Shown here: piece by piece, positions 32,721 to 40,308 of the stretch
Position numbering within the stretch: the first letter of the stretch is position 1
Layout of the letters: each line of letters starts with the position of its first letter
Position numbers and translations under genes: made by a program
Assembly (NCBI GenBank): GCA_009692065.1
Contig: SHZY01000035.1
Location: forward strand, 1 to 45,055
Length of the DNA stretch: 45,055 nucleotides
Direction of reading: 5' to 3'
From: Gemmataceae bacterium
GTDB lineage: Bacteria; Planctomycetota; Planctomycetia; Gemmatales; Gemmataceae
The notes under the pieces: generated by a model
Told to the model about the DNA's origin: nothing
The model's database searches: none
The model's input: only the letters and a program-made list of their open reading frames with translations

Positions 32721-32818
32721 GTTGTGGCACGGTCTCCTGACCGTGCCACCAGCCCGACCGAAGGTCTCCCGCACTGGCGAGAATGCGTTGTGGCACGGTC
32801 AGGAGACCGTGCCACAAC
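32721..32818. repeat. GTGGCACGGTCTCCTGACCGTGCCAC repeat (copy 2, full)
   Basis: It begins with a self-complementary hairpin (32723-32750) and ends with the complement at 32788-32818. It lies between the double-ModA gene and the permease gene and intrudes into the permease reading frame upstream of its start. Other copies: 23842-23950, 36492-36550. Confidence 0.9.
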
Positions 32819-32833
32819 GCAAGGCCGCTGGAT

Positions 32834-34375
32834 TTATTTCTCGATTTCCTTCACGTCCCAGCCGAACCCCAGCTTTTCGAACCGCTGCCGTGATTCCTCT
32901 TTTTGCAAGAACTCCATCAAGCGTCGGCTCAAATCGGGATGGGCGCTGCCCTTCGCCACCGCGATCGGCTGCGACGGCGTCGCGCACGGAATGCCATTGA
33001 TCGGGATACCCTCCAGCTCCGGATAGGGCTTGCCCTCCTTGTCCAGCAGATTGCTGCGATACGCCACTACCACGTCGAGGGAGCCGACGCGCATCTGGTT
33101 CACCAGCAGATCACCGGCCGGCGATTGCACGCGGACGTTCTTGATGACCTGATCGTACACCTTGCTGCGGATGAAGGTCTCTTTCGTCAGCGCTCCGAGA
33201 GCACACTGGTGCTCGTGGCCGACGCCGACTTGCAGGTCCTTCTTGCCGAGATCTTCGAGCTTGAGGACTTGTTTCGGGTTGCCTTTTTTCACGACGATCA
33301 TCAGTTGATTGGTGGAGACGTTGGCCGAGGGCTCGAACTGGTCCTTCACCTGCATCATGAAGCTGGTGTCGCAGGCGAAGTAGAGGTCGGGCTCGGCACC
33401 CGCCTTCATCTGGCTGACGAGAATGCCGCAGCCGTTGTAGTTGCGTAGGATCCTGACGTTCTCGCGTTTCTCGAACGCGTCGAGCGATTCTTCGAGCGCG
33501 GGCCGCAGCATGGAGCCGGCGTAGACGACCAGCTCGTGGCGTTTATCGGTGGCCTCGGCTGTCTCGATGTTCGTGTAGCCGTGCTTTTTCAGGTGCACGC
33601 CCCCCTTGTCCTTGTGGCGCAGGAAGTCCACGAAGCGTCGGGCATTGGCCGGCTGGTTGGAGCTTTTCGTCACGGCGATCTGCACGCGCGCCTTGACGTT
33701 CTCCAGCTCTTTCAGCTTGACGATTTTCATGTCGGGCTTTTTGACCTGGAGCGGCTGGGCGACGGCGTCCCAGACGATGCCGACGTAACTGGAGCCGACG
33801 TTGGCGACGCTGTTGCCGACCTCATTGACGGTGCCGAGGTAGCTTGGTTTGCGCTTCTCCAGCCCCTCCCATAGGCCGATGCCCTGCAGTTGCTCCTGAG
33901 TGATTTTGCCGATGGCGGTGGCTTCGGGATTGGCCAGGCCGATCTTGCTCCCCTGGGCGAGGAAGTCGTCCCACGTCTTGATTTCGGTCGGGCATTTCGG
34001 CGACACGATGACGACGGCGTTCATGCTGGCCACGTTCATCACGTCGTCGAGCATGTTTTTCTTCTTGGCCTGCCGAATGTAGCTGTCGTCGGCGGGCAGG
34101 AAGAGGTCGCCTTTCTTCGCCAGCTCCATTTGCGTCAGGATGGACTGGGAGGCGCCGTAAGTCAGCACAACGTGTTGCTTGGTTTCCGCCTCGTACTCTT
34201 CTGCGATCGCTTTCAACGGCAATCGCATGGCCTCGGCGCAGTAGACTTCGAGCGGCACATCGGTCGAGGCGGCCGGGCCGGGGTCGCGCGTCCAGTAAAG
34301 CGTGCCAATCAAGGCGGCGAGCAGGGCGACGGAGCCGGCGAAGAAGACCAGCGCGGGGGAGAAGCGGGAGAGCAT
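32834..34375 (-). CDS. Membrane-anchored tandem ModA-type substrate-binding protein (two domains fused)
   Basis: This 513-residue protein has one N-terminal membrane segment (ALVFFAGSVALLAALIGTLYW) that probably anchors it in the cytoplasmic membrane. Two ModA-like binding domains follow in series. Domain 1 (about 41-275) starts LEVYCAEAMRLPLKAIAEEY with TYGASQSILTQMELAKKGDLF. Domain 2 (about 283-513) starts LVVYAGSMLRPALEESLDAF with NGCGILVSQMKAGAEPDLYF. Each has the ModA pattern of a start-strand, a Ser/Gly anion loop and a D-L-F/D-L-Y end. Usual ModA has one domain of about 250 residues, so this is a duplication-fusion. The permease and ATPase follow downstream. Molybdate or tungstate binding is an inference. 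Confidence 0.85.
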   Translation of the reverse strand: MLSRFSPALVFFAGSVALLAALIGTLYWTRDPGPAASTDVPLEVYCAEAMRLPLKAIAEEYEAETKQHVVLTYGASQSILTQMELAKKGDLFLPADDSYIRQAKKKNMLDDVMNVASMNAVVIVSPKCPTEIKTWDDFLAQGSKIGLANPEATAIGKITQEQLQGIGLWEGLEKRKPSYLGTVNEVGNSVANVGSSYVGIVWDAVAQPLQVKKPDMKIVKLKELENVKARVQIAVTKSSNQPANARRFVDFLRHKDKGGVHLKKHGYTNIETAEATDKRHELVVYAGSMLRPALEESLDAFEKRENVRILRNYNGCGILVSQMKAGAEPDLYFACDTSFMMQVKDQFEPSANVSTNQLMIVVKKGNPKQVLKLEDLGKKDLQVGVGHEHQCALGALTKETFIRSKVYDQVIKNVRVQSPAGDLLVNQMRVGSLDVVVAYRSNLLDKEGKPYPELEGIPINGIPCATPSQPIAVAKGSAHPDLSRRLMEFLQKEESRQRFEKLGFGWDVKEIEK

Positions 34376-34387
34376 GAAAGGATCCTT

Positions 34388-34422
34388 CGTTTAGCCGCGG
34401 GTCTACGACCCGCGGCTAAACG
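34388..34422. repeat. Perfect hairpin, CGTTTAGCCGCGGGTC variant
   Basis: A 16-bp perfect stem (34388-34403 and 34407-34422) closes a TAC loop, between the double-ModA gene and its upstream neighbour. It is a shorter relative of the CTTCGTTTAGCGCC family. Confidence 0.9.
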
Positions 34423-34430
34423 GCGACAGA

Positions 34431-35624
34431 TTATTTTCGCAACGAGAACGCGAGCCAACTGCCGGTCCCGATTACCAGTCCGCCCGCAAGACCGGTCGCG
34501 ATCCAAAGCAACATGCGCGGATTCGAAGCTGGGCACCAACAGGGCGGCTCGCACGAGGCGCTGACCACCGGCGCCGGTTCATTTTGCGACGGACTCGGCG
34601 TGTCGTTCTTGGCTTCCTTTTGCGTGTCCGTGGCAGCCGGTGGGATCTCCTTGTCCTTCGGCGTCGGCGCGGGCTTCACATCAGGATACGGAAGCTTGGT
34701 CGGCATCAGCTTCAGCATCGGCACCGGCTCTTTGCCGTCGAACATCGCGTCGAAGTGGGCATTCCAGTGAGCGACCATCAGCAGATCGACCCCCGGGTTC
34801 AAGTCCTTCACCTGGCACGAGCATTCCTTGCACAGAAACTCCGTCGCAGCCGACACCATCTTCGGCGTCAGGTTGTCTTCATACAGCGAGCCGAGCGAGC
34901 GCCCGCGGCCAAAGATCGGGAATAGGATCGGCCCCTTCTTCTTGTCCAGGTCGTCCTCGGTTGCCAGCAACTGCTGCACGAAGGCGGCCTCGGCGGGATC
35001 ATTGCGATTGAGCACCAGAAGCGGCAGCGAGACCTTCAGCGGCAACGGCAGCTTGAGTTGCGGGCCGTCCTTGCTTTGCTCCGGCAGCTTGATTTTCTTT
35101 TCGAGGAATCGCAGTTCTTTCGTCGCCATGTCGAAGACCTCGCGGTCGTGATCCTCGTCACCGCTCAGGAGAATGACATAGACGACCGAGGCGCCGCGCG
35201 TCAGATGCGCGAGGATCGCTTGCCGCATCGGCGAATCGAGGTTCGTGTTCAGGTTGGCTTCGGTGCACGGTCCACTGAAGGCAGGAATGTCGGACGCGTT
35301 GTTGGATTGCGAGCGGACCATCATCCACGGGCCCTTGTCCTTCTTGCCCCAGCGATCCCAGAGCTTTTGCTGAAGCTTCGTCAGCTTGCCGTCGAGGTCG
35401 ATGATGCTGATGTCGATGTTCGCCTTGTTGGGCGCGTCGCTCCAGGCTTTGAGTGTCTTCTGCAAGTCGGCAGGCAAGGGGCCGCGGTTATAGACGAGGA
35501 TGTCGTACGGCGTCAGGTCCCACTTCTCGAGGGCGTAGCGGAACACGGGGATGGTGCAGCCCAGCGCCTCGTGCGGCACGTAGATCGCGAGTCCAAGCAA
35601 GAACGCGATAAGGAGTTTTTTCAT
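34431..35624 (-). CDS. Secreted, C-terminally membrane-anchored protein of unknown function
   Basis: This 397-residue protein has a signal peptide (MKKLLIAFLLGLAIYVPHEALG). It has a lumenal body with VFRYALEKWDLTPYDILVYN, and a segment SGDEDHDREVFDMATKELRF; it contains a C-x-E-C-S-C motif (LCKECSC). A low-complexity Pro/Lys/Glu linker follows, then a C-terminal membrane helix (MLLWIATGLAGGLVIGTGSW). I recall proteins of this sort beside ABC or FtsX-type permease genes in planctomycetes, but cannot assign a family. The minus-strand order (this gene, then double-ModA, permease, ATPase) suggests a linked role, but a perfect hairpin separates it from the next gene. The ATG at 35624 lacks a clear ribosome binding site. 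Confidence 0.7.
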   Translation of the reverse strand: MKKLLIAFLLGLAIYVPHEALGCTIPVFRYALEKWDLTPYDILVYNRGPLPADLQKTLKAWSDAPNKANIDISIIDLDGKLTKLQQKLWDRWGKKDKGPWMMVRSQSNNASDIPAFSGPCTEANLNTNLDSPMRQAILAHLTRGASVVYVILLSGDEDHDREVFDMATKELRFLEKKIKLPEQSKDGPQLKLPLPLKVSLPLLVLNRNDPAEAAFVQQLLATEDDLDKKKGPILFPIFGRGRSLGSLYEDNLTPKMVSAATEFLCKECSCQVKDLNPGVDLLMVAHWNAHFDAMFDGKEPVPMLKLMPTKLPYPDVKPAPTPKDKEIPPAATDTQKEAKNDTPSPSQNEPAPVVSASCEPPCWCPASNPRMLLWIATGLAGGLVIGTGSWLAFSLRK

Positions 35625-35760
35625 GGGTGGAGGCCCAAGCTGGTGCGGGGTGGGTGCGTACAATATCCAGGACTCTGAGTCATTGTAACGCAAGGGCCTG
35701 GGGCGCGTCAAATTGTTGTCGGCAGAACGCCGATAATTCAGCAGATATCAAGGAGGCTCC

Positions 35761-36483
35761 ATGCGTCGATCCTGCCTGCTTCTCTGCGGCTTTTGCATCA
35801 TGGCCGCGGTAGGCTACTCATTCGCTGATGACCCCGCGGCAGGCTATCTGAAGGTCGAGAAGAAAACGGAAAAGGGCAAGCCGCAGCACGCTATCGTCCG
35901 CTACGCGCCGCGCGAAGGCGATCTGATTTTCTACGACGACCGCAACATTGGCTGGACGATTCTGTTCGCTTATGCCGGGACGGGGCCGCCCTTGCACATG
36001 GGCATGGTGGTCAAGCAAACCGACGGCAAACTCGCGGTGCTGGAGGCGGGGCCGGACGACACCGTGTGGGTCAAGCTGCTCCCGCTCGACAAACGCTTGC
36101 CGCAATTCAACGAGGACTTCAAGGGAACTATCCAGATCCGCCGTTGCAAGAAGGAGTTGACGGCGGAGCAATCGAAGGCCCTGACGAAATTCGCCGAGGC
36201 CCAGGACGGCAAGCGCTACGCCATCGCCCGCCTACTGCTGCAAGGGACATCGCTGCGCTCGCGTGGGCCGGTGCGGGAATTGGTGCTCGGCAGGACGGTG
36301 CTCGATCGCGATAGCTGGATCTGCTCGGAGCTGTCGGTCGCCGCCGGCACCGTGGTGAAGCTGTTCGACCCCAAGGTCGTGTACGCCAACGTCGCCTACC
36401 CGCGCGATCTCGTTGATAACGAACGCTACGACCTGAGCGCTAGCTGGCATGAGGCGGCGGTGTGGGTGGCGAAGAAGAAGTAG
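35761..36483 (+). CDS. YiiX/YebB-like permuted NlpC/P60 (papain-fold) protein, exported
   Basis: This 240-residue protein has a signal-peptide-like N-terminus (residues 5-22). The permuted papain-type order is visible: His79 in PPLHMGMVV, acidic partner Glu95 in VLEAG, and Cys188 in SWICSELS near the C-terminus. Between them is GDLIFYDDRNIGWTILFAYAG, the start of the fold. Members of this YiiX-like class are amidases, transferases or acyl-handling enzymes on membrane or wall components. Which one is not readable. The perfect AAGGAGG ribosome binding site at 35750 fixes the start. A GTGGCACGG repeat begins 9 bp after its stop. Confidence 0.85.
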   Translation: MRRSCLLLCGFCIMAAVGYSFADDPAAGYLKVEKKTEKGKPQHAIVRYAPREGDLIFYDDRNIGWTILFAYAGTGPPLHMGMVVKQTDGKLAVLEAGPDDTVWVKLLPLDKRLPQFNEDFKGTIQIRRCKKELTAEQSKALTKFAEAQDGKRYAIARLLLQGTSLRSRGPVRELVLGRTVLDRDSWICSELSVAAGTVVKLFDPKVVYANVAYPRDLVDNERYDLSASWHEAAVWVAKKK

Positions 36484-36491
36484 CTGCATTC

Positions 36492-36550
36492 CGTTGTGGC
36501 ACGGTCTCCTGACCGTGCCACCCTGACGACCGCAGGTCTCCGAAGGCCGA
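36492..36550. repeat. GTGGCACGG repeat (copy 3, right part missing)
   Basis: The left hairpin GTTGTGGCACGGTCTCCTGA...GTGCCACC and the following CCGCAGGTCTCC are present, but the second terminal arm found in the other two copies is absent. This is a solo or truncated element. Confidence 0.85.
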
Positions 36551-36582
36551 GGGTTGACTCAGCCGTATGAATGTGGTGAATC

Positions 36583-37020
36583 ATGACCAAACTAAGCATG
36601 GTCCCTGTGTTGGCCTCAGCAGCCGCCTGGGGTGCATTGTGGGGAGTCTCCGTATGGTATTTCGGTAAATATGAAACTGGCAAACAATTCGATTTCTTTA
36701 TCGGAATCCCTCTGATATTGCCTGCGTGCCTCGCCGCTTGGGCAACAATTAGGTTTTTCTTCACCGCAAGACGGATGGCGCTGGCATGGGCAATCTTCGG
36801 GCTCCTAGTCGGGACTATATTAGGCGGTTTAGGTACTGTCGTGTTTCTGAATTCGCTGCAAATGGGCGCCGAGGCTAAATATGGTTCGCCTCCCCCTAAC
36901 CTGGAAGTCCCTGTCGCTCTCGGTGGAGTTGTGGCCGGTATCATCACCGGGGCCCTGGTCGAATTGGTGCGAACCGTGGCCCCCGGGCTTTTCGAGCCCA
37001 CTGATCCTACTTCTGACTGA
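36583..37020 (+). CDS. Small membrane protein of unknown function, AT-richer than neighbours
   Basis: This 145-residue protein has about four hydrophobic segments: MVPVLASAAAWGALWGVSVW, FFIGIPLILPACLAAWATI, MALAWAIFGLLVGTILGGLG and VALGGVVAGIITGALVEL. No motif I recognise. The DNA is visibly less GC-rich than the rest (codons TTA, ATA, TAT and AGG appear), which could mean recent acquisition or relaxed selection. The start ATG at 36583 follows GGTGAATC, a weak site. It is followed by a repeat-rich gap. Confidence 0.6.
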   Translation: MTKLSMVPVLASAAAWGALWGVSVWYFGKYETGKQFDFFIGIPLILPACLAAWATIRFFFTARRMALAWAIFGLLVGTILGGLGTVVFLNSLQMGAEAKYGSPPPNLEVPVALGGVVAGIITGALVELVRTVAPGLFEPTDPTSD

Positions 37021-37144
37021 CCCAACCTCGCCCACATCCTCCACCAGAAGTCAAGGTCCGTTCAGAAACCCCCTGCCGAGTTGGCGGATGGGCATGGTTC
37101 AAACGTGACGGTGGCAAGGTAACAACGCCACTTTGGGCATGACC

Positions 37145-37310
37145 GGGACAGCATTTTTCCGCGCCGTTCAAAAAAAAACCAGGGTTTCCTGGGTGTCGAT
37201 GGACACCGAGGGTAAAATGCTGTCCTGGAGGTGGGTGTGCGCGCGTCGCCGGGACAGCATTTTCATTGCCGCTTGAATGCCAACGACTTGGAGCTAAAAA
37301 ATGCTGTCCC
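37145..37310. repeat. Cluster of four copies of a GGGACAGCATTTT word in alternating orientation
   Basis: Copies: 37145 (+), 37214 (complement, ATGCTGTCC), 37251 (+) and 37296 (complement). They pair as two inverted repeats. The gap 37021-37422 holds nothing else recognisable. Confidence 0.8.
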
Positions 37311-37422
37311 GAGGAAATGGACGCCTTCGAGCCGCATTATTTCCTTGACAATCCACCCTCATCCGGCGACGCTGGTTTTTTGGCCGCAATCTCGCTCCAG
37401 GATTCTTTTTCAGGAACCAACC

Positions 37423-39324
37423 ATGCAACCGCGATTGAAACATACGATTCAACTCCTCGCAATCACTGCCGCACTTTTCGGCGTGTGGTTTGCCACGTCC
37501 GCAGCACAAGCGCCAGGCAAAACGCCGGTGCCGAGCCAGGGCGCTCAGAACACGGCCATCAAGCTGGTGCTCGACATCTTCGGCGACGATCTCAAAAAAG
37601 CGACGACCACCGACGCCAAGGCCAAGCTGGCGTCGGTGCTGTTTCAGCAGGGAAAGGAAGTCAAGGACGACCCGGCCGTCCGCTACGTTTGCTGGCGCGA
37701 GGCGCGCGACCTGGCCGCCAAGGGGAACGACACCGGACTCGCCCTGGCCATCGTCGAGGAACTCGGCCGGCTCTACGACGTCGATGCGCTGCTTCTGAAA
37801 GCCGACGTGCTCGGTCTCGCTGTCGCCGCGGCTACCGAGAAGGAGCAGGGACTCGCGCTGGTCGAGATCCTGCGGCTGCTCGTGAAGGAGGCCGTCGATC
37901 TCGATCACTACAAGGCGGCGCATCAACTCGCCGAAGCCGCGGTCAACGCGGCCAAGGCCGCCAAGAGCCCGAGCCTGGTGCTGGAACAGCTCAAACGAGT
38001 CGATGAGATCAGCGCTATCGAAAAGAGTTTCAGCAAGGTGCAGGGATACCTTGACCGCGTGCAAAAAGACCCCAAGGATGCCGAGGCGCAGTTCGAGCTG
38101 GGCAAGTATTTCGCCTACCAGAAGAAACGTTGGGAGAAGGGCCTACCGCACTTCTCGCGGTGTGCCGACAAGGCGATCGGAACGCTCGCGCAGCAAGATT
38201 TGCAGAATCCCAAGGACGTCAAGGATCAGGTAACGCTTGCGGACGGCTGGTGGGACCTGGCCGGCAAGGAGCAAGGCGTGGCCAAGCTTTCGATGCAAAT
38301 GCGGGCGATCTTCTGGTACGACCAGGCGCTGCCGATACTTTCCGGGTTGCACCGCACCAAGGCGCAGAAGCGAATCGACATCGTGCAGGAGCAGTTGGCC
38401 GGTACGGCGGTGGCTACGCCCGTGGTCGCGGGACCGGTCGGCGAATCGCGCAAGTATGAAGGGCACGCCGACGAGGTCAAGGGCGTTGCTTTTTCCTTCG
38501 ACGGTTACCATGTGGCTTCGTGTGGTCGGGACCAGAGCGTGCGCGTCTGGGACCTCAGAACGAAGGATGCAAAAGAGGCCTACACCATCCGCGGCCACAC
38601 CAAGGAAGTCTGGTCGGTCGCGTTCCATCCGAACAACCGTTATCTGCTGTCCGCAAGCTGGGACGGCACGGCGCGCATGTGGGATTTCAAGGCAGGCAAT
38701 GAAGTCAAACGGTGGACGCACGGCAAGGACGTCAACGGCGCCGTGCTATCGCGAGACGGCACAACCCTGCTTAGCGGCAGCGACGACGAAAAGGCTTACC
38801 TGTGGAACGTCAACACCGGCGACGAGATTCGGCGCTACACGGGGCATACCAACTACGTTTACGCGGTCGCTTTCTCGGCCGATGGGCGTTACGTCGCCTC
38901 GGGGGGCGTCGACAAGACGGTGCGCGTTTTTGACCTGACGACCGGGAAGCCGGTCAAGACGTTCGACGGGCATAACGAGTCGGTCATGAACGTCGCATTC
39001 CTGCCGGATAGCCGACATATAGTGTCATCAGGCGATGCGGTGATCCACGTGTGGGACATGCAGACCGGCAAGGAATCGCGTCGATTCGAGGGACACTCAG
39101 GCCGGGTGCCGGCGATGGCGATGTCGGCCGACGGGCGCCGTCTGTTGACCGGTGGCGACGATCGCACGATGAAGCTGTGGGACGCCGCGACCGGCAAGGT
39201 GATTCAGAGCTTCACGGGGCACACCGACACGATCACCTGCGTTGCGTTCTCCCAGGACGGCCGCCGCGCGGTCAGCGGCAGCTACGACCGGACCGTGCGC
39301 ATCTGGGGGCTGCCGGCGAGGTGA
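37423..39324 (+). CDS. Secreted WD40-repeat protein with helical N-terminal region
   Basis: This 633-residue protein has a signal-like N-terminus (residues 9-27), then a helical region to about 330. That region contains TPR-like helices (LASVLFQQGKEVKDDP; ALAIVEELGRLYDVDALLLKAD; DPKDAEAQFELGKYFAYQKKR). Seven WD40 blades follow, ending in VRVWDL, ARMWDF, AYLWNV, VRVFDL, IHVWDM, MKLWDA and VRIWGL, with GH at blade starts (GHADEVKGVAFS, GHTKEVWSVAF). WD40 domains are binding scaffolds. The true start is ATG 37423 with AGGAA upstream; the longer frame from 37231 runs through repeats. Confidence 0.88.
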   Translation: MQPRLKHTIQLLAITAALFGVWFATSAAQAPGKTPVPSQGAQNTAIKLVLDIFGDDLKKATTTDAKAKLASVLFQQGKEVKDDPAVRYVCWREARDLAAKGNDTGLALAIVEELGRLYDVDALLLKADVLGLAVAAATEKEQGLALVEILRLLVKEAVDLDHYKAAHQLAEAAVNAAKAAKSPSLVLEQLKRVDEISAIEKSFSKVQGYLDRVQKDPKDAEAQFELGKYFAYQKKRWEKGLPHFSRCADKAIGTLAQQDLQNPKDVKDQVTLADGWWDLAGKEQGVAKLSMQMRAIFWYDQALPILSGLHRTKAQKRIDIVQEQLAGTAVATPVVAGPVGESRKYEGHADEVKGVAFSFDGYHVASCGRDQSVRVWDLRTKDAKEAYTIRGHTKEVWSVAFHPNNRYLLSASWDGTARMWDFKAGNEVKRWTHGKDVNGAVLSRDGTTLLSGSDDEKAYLWNVNTGDEIRRYTGHTNYVYAVAFSADGRYVASGGVDKTVRVFDLTTGKPVKTFDGHNESVMNVAFLPDSRHIVSSGDAVIHVWDMQTGKESRRFEGHSGRVPAMAMSADGRRLLTGGDDRTMKLWDAATGKVIQSFTGHTDTITCVAFSQDGRRAVSGSYDRTVRIWGLPAR

Positions 39325-39327
39325 CAA

Positions 39328-39431
39328 GAAGAAGGGGAGGCAAGGAGACTTACCGCCTGCGGTGCGCGGGATCCAATTCTTTCTCCCAACGGATCGTTCA
39401 TTTAATCTCCTTGTCTCCTTGTCCTTCTCCC
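39328..39431. repeat. Inverted repeat in a convergent gap, overlapping the SDR 3' end
   Basis: AAGAAGGGGAGGCAAGGAGAC (39328) is complementary to GTCTCCTTGTCCTTCTCC (39414-39431), with an offset. The right arm lies inside the last codons of the SDR gene, so the C-terminal tail GEGQGDKEIK is encoded by repeat sequence. Confidence 0.7.
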
Positions 39432-40225
39432 GGCGGAAACCTCCGCCGCAGAATCCGATCGCCGATCACGCGGCCCAGCATCTCGTCGATCACTAGCAGC
39501 GGCCCGGCGAACCACGGCAGCAGCGTTTGCCGTTTGCGCTTGACGATCAAGCGGATGATGCGATCGACGCACTTCTCGACGGGCCAGATGCGAAACGGCG
39601 GTGGTGGCGGGACGTCCCACGGCTTGCCGTCCTTGTTGAGCACATTGGCACGCAACGGCGTATCGACAAACGCGGGCGATACCACGCCGACGTGTACCCC
39701 GTCACGTTTCAGCTCCAGCGCAAGTGCCTCGTAGAGCCCCTGGATCGCAAATTTGCTCGCACCGTAAATCCCGTATGACGGAATGCCGCGCTTGCCGGTC
39801 AGGCTGCTGAGCGCGACCAGCGAGCCCTTGGTTTTCTTGACGTGCGGCAGCGCAAAATGGGTGGCGTAAAGAGTGCCGAAGAAGTTGACGCGCATGACCC
39901 GTTCGAGCGATTCGAGCGATGATCCCTCGAAATAGGCCCGCATCGACAGGCCGGCGGACGCCAGCAGGATGTCGAGCTTGCCGAACCGAGCGACGGTGCT
40001 TTCCACAGCCTGGCGGACTTGCTCGGAATCGGTCACATCGGCGGGCACGACGATGGCAGCTCCACCGGCCAACTCGATTTCGCGGCGGACCTCCTCGAGG
40101 GCATCGAGATTGCGTGCTGATAGCGCGAGCTGAGCGCCATGGCGCGCGAGTCGCAGCGCAGTGGCCCGGCCGATGCCAGAGGAGGCACCGGTCACGAGGA
40201 CGATTTTGTTTCGCAGCGATTCCAT
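39398..40225 (-). CDS. Short-chain dehydrogenase/reductase (SDR)
   Basis: This 275-residue Rossmann-fold oxidoreductase has VTGASSGIGRATAL (TGxxxGxG, residues 12-18) and a following Arg. The active site Ser-Tyr-Lys is present in ALSSLTGKRGIPSYGIYGASK, with Tyr and Lys spaced as Y-x-x-x-K. NAG is replaced by SAG (ILLASAGLS). Classical SDRs use NAD(P)H on alcohols, ketones or sugars; substrate unknown. Its last residues come from an inverted-repeat arm. Start ATG 40225; a longer frame overlaps a repeat. Confidence 0.9.
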   Translation of the reverse strand: MESLRNKIVLVTGASSGIGRATALRLARHGAQLALSARNLDALEEVRREIELAGGAAIVVPADVTDSEQVRQAVESTVARFGKLDILLASAGLSMRAYFEGSSLESLERVMRVNFFGTLYATHFALPHVKKTKGSLVALSSLTGKRGIPSYGIYGASKFAIQGLYEALALELKRDGVHVGVVSPAFVDTPLRANVLNKDGKPWDVPPPPPFRIWPVEKCVDRIIRLIVKRKRQTLLPWFAGPLLVIDEMLGRVIGDRILRRRFPPGEGQGDKEIK

Positions 40226-40252
40226 CAAGAAATGATACGAAGCGATGGGGCA

Positions 40253-40306
40253 GGAGCCCGCAGCGCAAACAAGGTAGTAGGCCACCCTTGCGCGCTGCGG
40301 GCTCGG
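40253..40306. repeat. GAGCCCGCAGCGCAAACAAGG inverted repeat
   Basis: Arms 40253-40274 and 40284-40306 are complementary. The left arm word GAGCCCGCAGCGCAAAC is the same as the outer arm at 13032. The element lies between the SDR and the coiled-coil gene. Confidence 0.88.
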
Positions 40307-40308
40307 GG

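Noticed and set aside
32704..32817. N-terminal extension of the permease through the GTGGCACGG repeat.
   Set aside because: The extension is the repeat translated, with no ribosome binding site. The TTG or ATT after GAGG is more plausible, though N-terminal data would settle it.
37145..37310. A possible CRISPR array at the repeated GGGACAGCATTTT words.
   Set aside because: Spacing is irregular, orientation alternates, the repeat unit is only about 13 nt, and no cas genes are nearby.
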